Shown piece after piece: positions 48,237 to 57,794 of a stretch of 64,000 nt of DNA (position 1 is its first letter; every line of letters begins with the position of its first letter). Both the position numbers and the translations under genes were made by a program. Source of the DNA: Deltaproteobacteria bacterium UBA2409 (GTDB lineage: Bacteria > Bdellovibrionota_C > UBA2361 > DDRT01). The notes beneath the pieces are model-generated. The model saw nothing but the letters and a program-made list of their open reading frames with translations. It did not search any database and was not told where the DNA came from. The DNA is taken from NCBI GenBank assembly GCA_002343185.1, contig DDRT01000020.1, positions 84,657-148,656 on the forward strand. Reading direction: 5' to 3'.

Positions 48237-48830
48237 ATGCATAGCACTAAGTTTACTACCAGAGCCGCTGCTGCCCTTGCGTTACTTTCTGTCCCAGCAA
48301 GTCTTAAGGATAATTTTGTTCTTTCAGACATACTACCGAATCAAATACCAGTAAGGAATTCCACTATAAGCTTTCAACCAACTGCACATAATGTGTATAA
48401 AGTCTTAGAAGGTGATCGATCTATTTTATGGAGAGGTGGAGCACCTACTAAAGAAACCATCTTAGAGCTAGCAGAATTTTCAAAAAAACATAATCGCTCA
48501 GTTACACTTATCGATCTAAGAAAACCAGAAAGAGATTACGATCGCTCAGGTGACAATGGCGGCTTGACGATCCATGAAGAAAAAAACTTATCCGAGAGTA
48601 ATGGACTAAACTATCTTCGAATAAGTGCATTAGATTCTAAGTTTTGCGAGGTCTTGGGTGAAAAGTTAAAAGAGGGAGACGTTTACCTCCACTGCATGTA
48701 CGGTGTTAATAGAACCGGATTTGCAATTGGAAGATTCTCTATTGATCAGGGTGCTGAGTACGATATCGAAGGGCTTGGTAAACGTGATGTTAGAAGTGGA
48801 GAGAAGTTCGAAGAAACATATAAAAAATAG
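48237..48830 (+). CDS. dual-specificity/tyrosine phosphatase-like protein
   Basis: 197 residues. The PTP loop VYLHCMYGVNRTGFAIGRF contains the CxxxxxRTG pattern (HC-MYGVN-RTG) with catalytic Cys and Arg. A preceding TLIDLRKPERDYD fits the DSP/atypical PTP family (WPD-type acid loop). The N-terminus (RAAAALALLSVPASL) could be a weak signal or membrane anchor. Substrates could include phosphotyrosine, phosphoinositides or the neighbouring kinase-like protein. Confidence 0.75.
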   Translation: MHSTKFTTRAAAALALLSVPASLKDNFVLSDILPNQIPVRNSTISFQPTAHNVYKVLEGDRSILWRGGAPTKETILELAEFSKKHNRSVTLIDLRKPERDYDRSGDNGGLTIHEEKNLSESNGLNYLRISALDSKFCEVLGEKLKEGDVYLHCMYGVNRTGFAIGRFSIDQGAEYDIEGLGKRDVRSGEKFEETYKK

Positions 48831-48941
48831 TGTATTTCTGTGTTTATATAAAAATATTCTTAATCTTATTATAAGGTTACCCTAGAAATCTTAGGTGCCC
48901 AAACATTAACTGTTCTAGCTAGTTTGTGATATAGGATCCCT

Positions 48942-51638
48942 ATGAGAATATTATTGATTTCATTTTTCTTAGTAGCTACTTCTTTAGCAGCTCCACCTAA
49001 AGTTTTAAAAGATATAAACAATAATTACCAAGGTCGTAGTATCCCTGTCTCCGCTCAATCTGGTAGTACTGTTTTTTTTGCAAGAACAACTTTAGAGCAT
49101 GGTAATGAACTTTGGAAAACAGATGGTGTTACTGCAAGTCTTGTAAAAGATATTGAGCCAGGAGCCTCAAGCTCTGTACCTTTTGTTTTTAAACCAGTTG
49201 ATGGGGGAGGAATTTACTTCACTGCTGATACATCTGCTCATGGTCGTGAACTTTGGTTTTCAGATGGAACTGAAAGCGGAACAGTGCTTGTAAAAGATAT
49301 AAATCCAGGAACTTCCCCGGGAATTACCTCATTAGCCCCAAATAATTTTTATGTCATACCTGGCAGCAGTTATATTTTTTTTGCAGCTGATGATGGCACC
49401 AATGGCATTGAGCCTTGGATCTCCGATGGTACATCTGGAGGAACACAACTCTACTCAAATTTGAATACTGGGAGTGCTTCCTCTAATCCTAGCAATTTTT
49501 TTAATGTTGGAGGTTACCTATTTTTTTCGGCAGAAACTAATTCTACCGGAAGAGAACCATTTATTGCTTTTGGTGGTTCAGCAGGAGTGCTATCCGACAT
49601 CGCCCCTGGAGCTAATTCTTCTAATCCTTATGTGTTTATATTGAATAGTGCTGAAAATAAGGTTCTTTTTAATGCCGCTAGTAACGCCGCTGGAAATGAA
49701 CTATGGCAAACGACAGTAGGAACTACGTCACTTGTTAAAGATATAGTACCCGGTACAAATGGAGGATTTTTCTCAAGCTTTACTAAACTTCCATCTGCTA
49801 CGGTTTTTGCTCACGTTGATGTAACCTCAGGCTCTCCGGTTTCAAAGATTATGAAATCTGATGGAACAGAATCAGGCACCACAACAGTAAAGGATTTGAA
49901 CTGTATTCCAGGAGGAATATTTAGCGTTGCTTATCCACAGTATTTCAGCAAAGGCTCAGTAACAAACAATAAGTTAGTATTTCCATGTCTTGAAGGAACC
50001 TCTTTTGATCAAGCTTTAATGGAACCATGGGTGACTGATGGCACAGAGGCTGGCACTAGGATGATAGCAGATATTTTCCCAGGCCCAAGAGGGTCTTATC
50101 TTTCTGGGACTATAGTTGGGACTGAAAGGACAATTATTCCTGCAAATGATGGACGTCGAGGAATTGAACTCTGGAGCACTGATGGATCCACTATAAGTAG
50201 AATTGCTGATTATAATCCAGGCGAGGCTTCAGCTTACGATTTCGATTATTATGGCTTTTTCTTTGTTCTAGGTGGGGATGCCCCGTATAATTCTACTGTT
50301 CTTCCACTAAGGAAAGGTCGCAGAGTATTTGGTGTTTATACAAACGGTACGAGTCTTACAGAACTTTATGACGATTCAAATACTTCAATCACTGCTCCAA
50401 GTGAGCCGCAAGAATTCACGCCACTAGGAGATTCATTTATTTTTGCAGCCAGAGATTCAAAACTAGGACGGGAACCAATAATATCGAATGGAAAAAAACG
50501 TGGGACAAAAGTTTTAAAAAATATATTCAAATCTGGAGATTCAAGCCCAGCTTCATTTGTTTCAATTCCAGATGATAGAGCGGTTTTTATTGCAGATTCT
50601 CCTAAATATGGAGCTGAGCTTTGGCTAACTGATGGGGTAACCACCAAAATGATTAAGGATGTTGGGCCAAATGAGCTTTTTGGTGCTCATTTAAACTTCA
50701 AAAAGCTCCTTAAAGGAAAAATGTATTTTAGAGGTGATGATGGAACGACTGGGTCAGAGCTTTGGGTGACTAATTTTACAAAACGTGGAACCAAGTTAGT
50801 AAAAGACATAAACGTTGGTTCTGGTTCTTCAAATCCAGGAGATTTTACTGTTTTTAAAAGAAAGGGTTACTTCAGGGCTGATGATGGTGTTTTAGGTTCA
50901 GAACTTTGGGTTACAAAAGGAAGAAATACTACCTTAGTGTCTGATATCAGAGCTGGTGCACAATCGAGCTCCCCGGAGCTCCTTACAGTAGTTGGAAACA
51001 AAATGTTCTTTAGTGCTAACGATGGAGTCAATGGTCGTGAACTTTGGATGACTGATGGCACAACCGTGAGCCTAGTAAAGGATATTTATCCAGGAGCTAC
51101 AGGGTCGTCTCCTCAAGAATTTGTTTCATCGGGAGGTAAATTATTCTTTGTTGCAGATCATCCTACATATGGTGAAGAACTATGGGTAAGTGATGGTACT
51201 GAAGCAGGAACAAACTTAGTTACAGATCTACGTTCAGGGGCAGGAGATGCCAGAATCGAATATATGGCTGCGTTCTCTGGTGGAAGAGTTATGTTCAAAG
51301 CTTACACTCCGGCTACCGGAGATGAGCTTTATATTGCTGATAGCTCTTCAGCAACTCTTCTAAAAGACATACAAGCTGGAGCTAGTAGCTCTGATCCTCA
51401 GGATCTTTTCAGAATTCCAGGTAAGAGACTTGTTTATTTTTCTGCCACAACATCTGAACATGGAAGAGAGCTATGGCGATCTGATGGTACTGAAGCTGGA
51501 ACTGTTTTTGTAGCAGATCTTTATGCTGGAGCAGAAAATAGCTCCCCAAGGGATTTCTTTTATCATAAGCGTAAACTTTATTTTTCTGCTCATGATACAA
51601 CAAAGGGAAGGGAGGTATTTTCTGTTAGGGTAAATTAG
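48942..51638 (+). CDS. secreted ELWxxDGT-repeat protein
   Basis: 898 residues. Signal peptide (ILLISFFLVATSLAAPP), then about 17 imperfect repeats of ~52 residues, each with ELWxTDGTxxGTxLVKDIxPGxxSSxP and an F-x-A-x-D/H-x-x-x-G-x-ELW turn. The pattern is that of hyalin-like/ELW repeats of large extracellular proteins, expected to fold as beta-propellers. No enzymatic motif is evident; ligand binding or surface adhesion is likely. A membrane glycosyltransferase gene starts 3 bp after its stop. Confidence 0.85.
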   Translation: MRILLISFFLVATSLAAPPKVLKDINNNYQGRSIPVSAQSGSTVFFARTTLEHGNELWKTDGVTASLVKDIEPGASSSVPFVFKPVDGGGIYFTADTSAHGRELWFSDGTESGTVLVKDINPGTSPGITSLAPNNFYVIPGSSYIFFAADDGTNGIEPWISDGTSGGTQLYSNLNTGSASSNPSNFFNVGGYLFFSAETNSTGREPFIAFGGSAGVLSDIAPGANSSNPYVFILNSAENKVLFNAASNAAGNELWQTTVGTTSLVKDIVPGTNGGFFSSFTKLPSATVFAHVDVTSGSPVSKIMKSDGTESGTTTVKDLNCIPGGIFSVAYPQYFSKGSVTNNKLVFPCLEGTSFDQALMEPWVTDGTEAGTRMIADIFPGPRGSYLSGTIVGTERTIIPANDGRRGIELWSTDGSTISRIADYNPGEASAYDFDYYGFFFVLGGDAPYNSTVLPLRKGRRVFGVYTNGTSLTELYDDSNTSITAPSEPQEFTPLGDSFIFAARDSKLGREPIISNGKKRGTKVLKNIFKSGDSSPASFVSIPDDRAVFIADSPKYGAELWLTDGVTTKMIKDVGPNELFGAHLNFKKLLKGKMYFRGDDGTTGSELWVTNFTKRGTKLVKDINVGSGSSNPGDFTVFKRKGYFRADDGVLGSELWVTKGRNTTLVSDIRAGAQSSSPELLTVVGNKMFFSANDGVNGRELWMTDGTTVSLVKDIYPGATGSSPQEFVSSGGKLFFVADHPTYGEELWVSDGTEAGTNLVTDLRSGAGDARIEYMAAFSGGRVMFKAYTPATGDELYIADSSSATLLKDIQAGASSSDPQDLFRIPGKRLVYFSATTSEHGRELWRSDGTEAGTVFVADLYAGAENSSPRDFFYHKRKLYFSAHDTTKGREVFSVRVN

Positions 51639-51641
51639 TAT

Positions 51642-52922
51642 TTGAAAATCTTAATTTTTTGTATTTTAGCCTTAGTCTCTCTTAGGCTCTATACCTTTCA
51701 TGAACCTCTTGAGAGGGACATAACAACATACTCTGTGATTGCAAATGAAATGCTAAATGGCAGAGCTCTGTACTCGGAGCTTTGGGATCATAAGCCTCCT
51801 CTTTTGTATTACTCATATTTAGTTTCCCAAGTTCTTTTTGGATATAATGAGCTAAGTGTTTTCATCTTAAATATTGGCAGCTCAATTCTTAGCCTTATAG
51901 CGATATTTTTAGTCACAAGAATTTTAAATGGAGATTCAAGATTTTCATGCCTTGTTTGGACTGTTTTATCCGGTTCTTTAGGGATTGAAGGGAATCAACC
52001 AAATGTAGAGGTTTTTATCAATGCATCCCTTCTTTGGGGTTTATATTTTTCATTGAGTAGTAAAAATTTTCTTGCCGGCATCTCTTTTGTAGCTGCAAGC
52101 TTATATAAACAGATCGCTATACTATTTCCATTTTTTATTTTGCCAATTCTTTATCTTTGCTTCAAGAAAAAGGAGATCCTTCTAAAGACTATTCTTCTTG
52201 GAATTACTACATGGGGGGTAACTTTTTTAGCTTACGGAGACCCTTTTTTTAAGTGTGTGTTTGTATACAACTCAAGTTATGCTGGCTCTCTAATAGATAA
52301 TCTGCTTAAAGGATTTGTTTCTTTAACCCCAGCCTTTGCCACAGCATTGCTTCCTTGCTCGATTGCTGCACTGTGTGGATTATATTTCAGTGAAAATAAA
52401 GTAAGAATTTTACTGTTAGGAATACTAGTCTCCGCTTTTTTTATGTTTTCACTTCCAGGAAAGTTTTATCCTCATTACTATCAGCTTTTTTTGCCATTTA
52501 TTTGTTTAGCAGTTGGAAGTGCTCCTAAAGTCCTGGCGATAGCTTCGCTTTTATTTACAGTATTACTAGAGGCTCCGAACTATATACTTACCCCTGATGA
52601 TTGGTCAGTGAAAAAATACGGTGAAGTTTTCCTGAGATCAAAAGAGATGGGACTAAAATTAAAAAGCGCACTACCACCAGAAACATTGCTTTATCAATTT
52701 GGTGCTGAAACTGGGCTTTACTTTTACAGCAAACTCTCTCCTGTTAGCGGGGTATTTTATGATTATCCATTGATGTATGGGCCTTTTAAGGAAGAGCTTT
52801 CTAAAAGAGTTGAAAGAGATCTTATAGGTGAGATAGTTGTGATAAATCGTTCTCTTTCAGGTTGTAATCATTCAGAAGATTTAAGTGAGCCAGGTTTTAA
52901 GGTTTATATCTGTAAAAGATGA
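51642..52922 (+). CDS. GT-C membrane glycosyltransferase (ArnT/PMT-like)
   Basis: 426 residues, TTG start 3 bp after the ELW gene. About ten membrane helices. The first periplasmic loop has FHEPLERDITTYSVIANEMLNGRALYSELWDHKPPLLYY in parts: an acidic ERD pair and the WDHKPP motif that ArnT/PMT-type GT-C enzymes use for lipid-linked donor binding. It may glycosylate a periplasmic protein or glycan; coupling to the secreted repeat protein makes that protein a possible target. Confidence 0.8.
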   Translation: MKILIFCILALVSLRLYTFHEPLERDITTYSVIANEMLNGRALYSELWDHKPPLLYYSYLVSQVLFGYNELSVFILNIGSSILSLIAIFLVTRILNGDSRFSCLVWTVLSGSLGIEGNQPNVEVFINASLLWGLYFSLSSKNFLAGISFVAASLYKQIAILFPFFILPILYLCFKKKEILLKTILLGITTWGVTFLAYGDPFFKCVFVYNSSYAGSLIDNLLKGFVSLTPAFATALLPCSIAALCGLYFSENKVRILLLGILVSAFFMFSLPGKFYPHYYQLFLPFICLAVGSAPKVLAIASLLFTVLLEAPNYILTPDDWSVKKYGEVFLRSKEMGLKLKSALPPETLLYQFGAETGLYFYSKLSPVSGVFYDYPLMYGPFKEELSKRVERDLIGEIVVINRSLSGCNHSEDLSEPGFKVYICKR

Positions 52923-53002
52923 ATGTTTTTAATGATTAAAATCATGCATTTACCTATCCTAGTAGCCATAAAAGCCAATGATAGCCATATCTTATACTGA
53001 GA

Positions 53003-56000
53003 ATGGGTGTATTTAAGGAGATAAAAAGTTTAGTTCTTGAGGCAGGAGATCTTAAGGGAGATCCGTTAGATACTGGGAAAGTTGTCCCTATTGATGAGTT
53101 ACAAAAATCACTTGGTTTAATCCATAATTATCTTGAAGGTGTTTATGATTCATCTTCCTACTTTGGAATGGTTTTAAGACTCAGAAATTCAATTCCTAAT
53201 AGAAATACTGATATTAATGAAACAATAAAATCAGAAGGAGAATTTTTAGGGTCAATACTTGCAGGAATGCGGACTGGTTTAGTAAAAATTCATTCATTAA
53301 CTAGAGATAAGGATGAAGCAAACGCAATAGCCTGCCAGTGTTTATATATCGACTATCTAGCAAGTCTAATTGTGAGCCCTGCTATCACCCAGCAAAAGGG
53401 TTCAGGAACGCCAGTTGATACGACAACAAGCCTTTTAGCAGAGCTTGATAAAAGGCGAGACACACTTCGATGGGTGGATCCAAATTTTTTAGATCATCTG
53501 GATAAACATACTCCACGAGTAAGTCCAAGAACCAAAATACATAGCAACAGTGCGACGCCTAGGGTATCAAGTTTATCAAAAGCAGATGATGCAATTGCCA
53601 AATATTCAGGGACTATCCAAACAAATAATTATAGGCTTGCAAATGAGCTTTATGTGACAAAAATTCTTTCTTGGGATGGAAAAAGGCTTGATAAAGAGGC
53701 TAAAAAAATTGATCCAGGTTCAATTCCTCAAGAGATAGATGAAAATCAAGCTCTTATTACAATTGACGAATTTGAATTCAATCAAAATGGTCGAGTATTT
53801 CTTCCATGCCCACGTGGATGTGAGATAACAGGTATAGCTGGAGCAGAGGAAGTTTTTATTACTCCTCAGGGAACTTATCAAATAACCCCTGATGGAAGTG
53901 GTCAGATTAAATACTGTGTTACAATTACAGGAAATAAATCTAAATTACCTGAAGTTGCTCCTGTATCATCTCTTCCAATAACAAGGCCTGAATATGTTGG
54001 AGATACTGTTCCAAGTATAGTTGGAACTTTAAAGTTGGTTCCTCCTATTTATAGTATTGAACCATGGGTAGATTCTATCTATCAGGCAGCAGGTTCTAGA
54101 GCACTTCTTGCTATGGAAGCCCTACAAATTTTTAAGTGCGATACTGCCTCACAATACTTAGCATTTAGGTTTCAAGAAAAAGGGATCCCATGCCAATTAA
54201 TATCAGGAATATGCGCACAGGGAGGATCCTTTAATGTGGCTGCTGGACACGTTGAAGTTGAGTACCAAGGAGGGAGGCTTAGTGCAGGTGACATAACTCA
54301 TAGAAATGCACGTATACCTAGCGAGACTGTAGATCATTTAAAAATAAGATCTTTGTTGAATAAGATTCCTAGTCTTTCTGATACAGATCTATTTTTAGCA
54401 ATTCTTGACTTTCAAGAAGAACTCCCAAGAGATGGAAGAGATCCAGCGCAACATGATCGAGAACGTGCACTTTTTGGAGATGGAGCTCAACCCTTTGATC
54501 GTGAGGAAGTAGCAAAATATTCCCCTGAGGCTCATGCTTATTTAATAAAAATTGTAAGTGAAGAAGTAGACCTTGCAGAAAAAGGTAAGCTATCCGGAAA
54601 GGAGTTGAAAAAATTATTTGAAAAGTTTGATCTACTTTTTGAGTTAGATAGAAATTCTTCGAGTCAATTAGATGAACTTATCGATTCACCAAAATTTAAG
54701 GAATATTATGGGTACTCTTCAGGACATAACCTTCCTAATCGAGTTATTAGCTGTTGTAGAACCTTACTAACAATCGATTCTGAGTATGATCAAATTACAA
54801 CTAATTATCTTAAGCGATTTCTTCCTTCACATTCTGACAGAGGGTATTTAAGATTACAGGCATTTGAGGTTCTTGGAGCAGACAGGCTAAAGGACTTTAC
54901 CCCATTTGAAAAAGCAATTTTAGCTTATTCACTCTTAAGAGATTCTGGAAGACATGCATTATACGATTTTACTGATCGCTCAAAGAAAACACTCGATTTT
55001 GCAAATGAAATTCTAAAATTTGTTAATCAAATTCCTAATGTTCCAGAGTGGTTTTTGTCTAATGACCATGCCGCTTTATTGACTCTTTGTGAGCAGGCTA
55101 CTTTTCTTGAACACCTTCCAGATTTAGAAATTAGGTTAAGAGCGTATGCTCAGCTTATGGAGCTAAGTGGTAGACCTCTTGATCTATTAGTTTATGAAAT
55201 ATCGCGGGAGAGATCGCCGTATCTCCCAAAACTCTTTGACTTATTTAGAGAGCATAAACTTTTTCAAGATCACATAAAACCAGGTGGCGGTGTGAGTGAA
55301 GAGTTTTCTGAGAAGTTAAATGAGAGGCTAATGAGAGGAATTTCCTTAATAGATTTAGTCACACTAGAGCGGTGCGGCATTATCACGGAAGTACCAATTA
55401 TAGAAACCGGATGGAATTCATCTTGGCTTGGTACTACCGAGTACCAGGCTATATCAGAAGATGTAGGAGGAGATCCTGTATTAATTGAAAGAGAGTTAAT
55501 TAGAAGAAAGTCTCCGAAACAAATTTTAAAAGAGTCAGAGAATAACCTTATAATTGATTACCTTCGTGGACTCTCACTTGATGAACGAAGAGAGGTCTTC
55601 TTTGTTTTAAAAGCAGATAGAGGCGAGTCATTTATAAGAGAAAGATTTCCTGATCTGACACTAGAAGAGATTAATAGAATAAAACAGGAAACTTTTGGAT
55701 ATTATTCCTCTGGCCCAGGTGGCCATAGAAGGTATGGTAACTATAGAAAGTTTTTTATTGAAAACGAGAAAGAACTTTTTGGTACTGGAGAATATAAATG
55801 GCTAAGATATGTAGGGCTACAAGAAGATATGCTTTATGGATTGTCTTTAGCTAAGTATCGCCATCAACATGAGAGTATACCTAGAAAGCCTGACGGTACC
55901 GACTTTAAAGGTATCCGGGATTATCAACAAGGGGATCCATTTCGAAGAGTAAACTGGAAGGTGAGTGCACGAACAGGAAGATTTGTGGTTAATACTTACG

Positions 56001-56305
56001 AAGAGCCTGAGATAGTAAGTGATGAAGTCTTGGTTTCTTTAGATGATGAGATCGAAAGCTTACATAGACTGGATATTGATACATATAAAAATTTTGTAAT
56101 CTCAGTAAGTGAAAGAGTTGGTGCCTCCGAAGGAGATCTTATCTCTGTAGCCTATCAGTTTCGGGGGAAAAAGCTTGCACATGGAGTGATAAATAGATCA
56201 AATATTGAAAGAGAACTTTTTGATCACTTAGAGCAAGCTATAGAGCTTTTAGATCAACTATTTCATGTAGACAGGATGCTCATGCATATTGGGCTCCGCT
56301 ATTAA
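53003..56305 (+). CDS. transglutaminase-like/DUF58 fusion protein, 1100 residues, soluble
   Basis: Residues ~360-435 form a transglutaminase-like core: FKCDTASQYLAFRFQEKG with nucleophile Cys379, GHVEVEY with His416 and AGDITH with Asp430, a full Cys-His-Asp set. Residues ~965-992 carry the DUF58 signature GTDFKGIRDYQQGDPFRRVNW followed by KVSARTG. The middle is helical. DUF58 and transglutaminase proteins are usually separate neighbouring genes with MoxR; here they are fused, lack membrane helices, and no MoxR is adjacent. An AAA partner or a substrate is not known. Confidence 0.8.
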   Translation: MGVFKEIKSLVLEAGDLKGDPLDTGKVVPIDELQKSLGLIHNYLEGVYDSSSYFGMVLRLRNSIPNRNTDINETIKSEGEFLGSILAGMRTGLVKIHSLTRDKDEANAIACQCLYIDYLASLIVSPAITQQKGSGTPVDTTTSLLAELDKRRDTLRWVDPNFLDHLDKHTPRVSPRTKIHSNSATPRVSSLSKADDAIAKYSGTIQTNNYRLANELYVTKILSWDGKRLDKEAKKIDPGSIPQEIDENQALITIDEFEFNQNGRVFLPCPRGCEITGIAGAEEVFITPQGTYQITPDGSGQIKYCVTITGNKSKLPEVAPVSSLPITRPEYVGDTVPSIVGTLKLVPPIYSIEPWVDSIYQAAGSRALLAMEALQIFKCDTASQYLAFRFQEKGIPCQLISGICAQGGSFNVAAGHVEVEYQGGRLSAGDITHRNARIPSETVDHLKIRSLLNKIPSLSDTDLFLAILDFQEELPRDGRDPAQHDRERALFGDGAQPFDREEVAKYSPEAHAYLIKIVSEEVDLAEKGKLSGKELKKLFEKFDLLFELDRNSSSQLDELIDSPKFKEYYGYSSGHNLPNRVISCCRTLLTIDSEYDQITTNYLKRFLPSHSDRGYLRLQAFEVLGADRLKDFTPFEKAILAYSLLRDSGRHALYDFTDRSKKTLDFANEILKFVNQIPNVPEWFLSNDHAALLTLCEQATFLEHLPDLEIRLRAYAQLMELSGRPLDLLVYEISRERSPYLPKLFDLFREHKLFQDHIKPGGGVSEEFSEKLNERLMRGISLIDLVTLERCGIITEVPIIETGWNSSWLGTTEYQAISEDVGGDPVLIERELIRRKSPKQILKESENNLIIDYLRGLSLDERREVFFVLKADRGESFIRERFPDLTLEEINRIKQETFGYYSSGPGGHRRYGNYRKFFIENEKELFGTGEYKWLRYVGLQEDMLYGLSLAKYRHQHESIPRKPDGTDFKGIRDYQQGDPFRRVNWKVSARTGRFVVNTYEEPEIVSDEVLVSLDDEIESLHRLDIDTYKNFVISVSERVGASEGDLISVAYQFRGKKLAHGVINRSNIERELFDHLEQAIELLDQLFHVDRMLMHIGLRY

Positions 56306-56667
56306 GTCAAAGAATAAGTATCATTAACAGTCCCCTCGATCTCGTTTGCGTCACGAGTTATTTGTTCTGCTGCATGAAGGCAATATTCTGACCTCATCTT
56401 GCCTAAACCATCCTTGCCGATCTCAGTCACTGCAATTTGCAAGGTTTTAGTCATGGCCTGGGTTAGTACTATTATTGAATCGAGGGACACTTTATTTTCT
56501 GATAAGGATTCGATTACAAAACCAGCTACTTTCTCCACTCGAGTTTCGAAAGGCTCCCATTTTCTAGTCCCCTTTTGCTCAACTTGTTGGGGATTTCGTT
56601 GCATCTCACGGTCAATTTGGTTTTGGAGTGAATTTAAAACAGTTAAAAGGCTTGTTTCTAATTTCAT
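56302..56667 (-). CDS. hypothetical helical protein
   Basis: 121 residues, almost all helical and polar (NSLQNQIDREMQRNP, KVAGFVIESLSENKVSLDS), with no signal or membrane part. Its end overlaps the end of the DUF58 fusion gene by 4 bp on the other strand, and it points away from the str operon. No family recognised. Moderately likely to be real because the coding composition is far better than that of the reverse frame. Confidence 0.5.
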   Translation of the reverse strand: MKLETSLLTVLNSLQNQIDREMQRNPQQVEQKGTRKWEPFETRVEKVAGFVIESLSENKVSLDSIIVLTQAMTKTLQIAVTEIGKDGLGKMRSEYCLHAAEQITRDANEIEGTVNDTYSLT

Positions 56668-56733
56668 AAATACCTGAAATCATTATAGATCATCTAGCTA
56701 GCTATTAACATAGAAGGCTAAATTGCTCCTTGG

Positions 56734-56762
56734 TTGACATAAACTCCTATAGATACTACTCT
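56734..56762 (+). promoter_or_regulatory. candidate str-operon promoter
   Basis: A perfect TTGACA (56734-56739) with a 17-nt spacer to TACTCT (56757-56762). The -10 is weak but the -35 is consensus and the place, 175 bp before rpsL, is right for the main promoter of the ribosomal operon. Confidence 0.5.
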
Positions 56763-56822
56763 TTCGCATCCTTTTGAGGCGTTATTACGGTGTAAAATCC
56801 GGAGAAGATGCAAGGCCACTAA

Positions 56823-56904
56823 CTCGGAAAAGTGAGCAGTCATCTCGATAGTCGCTTAGGGGCGAGCTTAGGCTAAGTTGATTAGTCATCTCAAGGTTTC
56901 CGAG
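56823..56904 (+). promoter_or_regulatory. structured leader of the str operon
   Basis: CTCGGAAA (56823-56830) pairs with TTTCCGAG (56897-56904); between them GTCGCTTAGGGGCGAGC is a smaller stem. The word AGTCATCTC occurs twice (56838-56846 and 56884-56892), inside and near the outer stem. It could be a ribosomal-protein autoregulatory leader. Nothing else is seen in 56678-56937. Confidence 0.45.
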
Positions 56905-56937
56905 AATATAGTTAAAAAGTTTTTTGGATTGATTTAG

Positions 56938-57309
56938 ATGCCAACAATAAACCAACTTGTACGTTCGCGAAGAAAACGTGTTCTTGACAGAACAAAGTCT
57001 CCCGCACTTGTTTCTTGTCCGCAAAAACGCGGTGTTTGCACACGTGTTTACACACAAACCCCTAAAAAACCTAACTCAGCACTCAGAAAAGTTGCTCGGG
57101 TAAGGCTTACGACCGGAATGGAAGTAACCAGCTACATTCCAGGAATTGGACACAATCTTCAGGAGCACTCAGTAGTATTAATTCGTGGAGGAAGAGTTAA
57201 AGATCTTCCTGGAGTGAGATATCACATCGTTCGTGGAAAGCTTGAGGCTCAGGGGGTTCAAGACAGAAAGCAAGGACGTTCAAAATATGGAACTAAGAGG
57301 CCAAAATGA
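56938..57309 (+). CDS. rpsL: 30S ribosomal protein S12
   Basis: 123 residues. MPTINQLVRSRRKRV, CPQKRGVCTRVYTQTPKKPNSALRK and RGGRVKDLPGVRYHIVRG are the S12 hallmarks. The two lysines that mutate in streptomycin resistance (in TPKKPNSA and GRVKDLPG) are wild type. S12 sits in the decoding centre. First gene of the operon, with a structured leader. It overlaps rpsG by 4 bp (ATGA). Confidence 0.99.
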   Translation: MPTINQLVRSRRKRVLDRTKSPALVSCPQKRGVCTRVYTQTPKKPNSALRKVARVRLTTGMEVTSYIPGIGHNLQEHSVVLIRGGRVKDLPGVRYHIVRGKLEAQGVQDRKQGRSKYGTKRPK

Positions 57310-57776
57310 CACGTAAGAAAAGAGACTACACAAGAGAAATTCTCCCTGATCCGAAGTATCACGACACAACAGTAGCACGTTTCATAAATGTAGTTATGGA
57401 AAGTGGAAAGCGAAGTATTGCCGAGAAAGCGATTTATGGGGCTTTGGATGTTCTTTCTGAGAAAACAAAAGAAAGCCCAGTTGAAGCATTTCATCGCGCG
57501 CTGTCTCAGGTTCGCCCTGTAGTTGAAGTTAGATCCAGAAGAGTTGGAGGAGCCACTTATCAGGTTCCTAGTGAAGTTAGACCAAAAAGAGCGGAAGCAC
57601 TTGCACTTCGTTGGATTAAGACTGCTGCAAATGATCGCACAGAGAAACGACTCTCTGAAAGATTAGCAAATGAGATGCTCGATGCACTTCAAAACCGTGG
57701 TAACGCAGTTAAGAAGAGAGAAGATACGCATCGTATGGCAGAAGCAAACAAAGCTTTTGCTCACTTTAAGTGGTAG
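57306..57776 (+). CDS. rpsG: 30S ribosomal protein S7
   Basis: 156 residues, normal length. S7 signatures: FINVVMESGKRSIAEKAIYGAL, GGATYQVPSEVRPKRAEALALRW, RLANEMLDA and KREDTHRMAEANKAFAH. It organises the 30S head and contacts tRNA at the E site. In enterobacteria S7 represses its own operon; no clear S7 site is visible here beyond the leader. Between rpsL and fusA. Confidence 0.99.
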   Translation: MTRKKRDYTREILPDPKYHDTTVARFINVVMESGKRSIAEKAIYGALDVLSEKTKESPVEAFHRALSQVRPVVEVRSRRVGGATYQVPSEVRPKRAEALALRWIKTAANDRTEKRLSERLANEMLDALQNRGNAVKKREDTHRMAEANKAFAHFKW

Positions 57777-57794
57777 GAAGAGTAGAGAAGGAAA

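Noticed and set aside
51409..51603. Reverse ORF at the end of the ELW gene
   Set aside because: Lies fully inside the repeat-coding sequence and has a composition typical of an antisense shadow.
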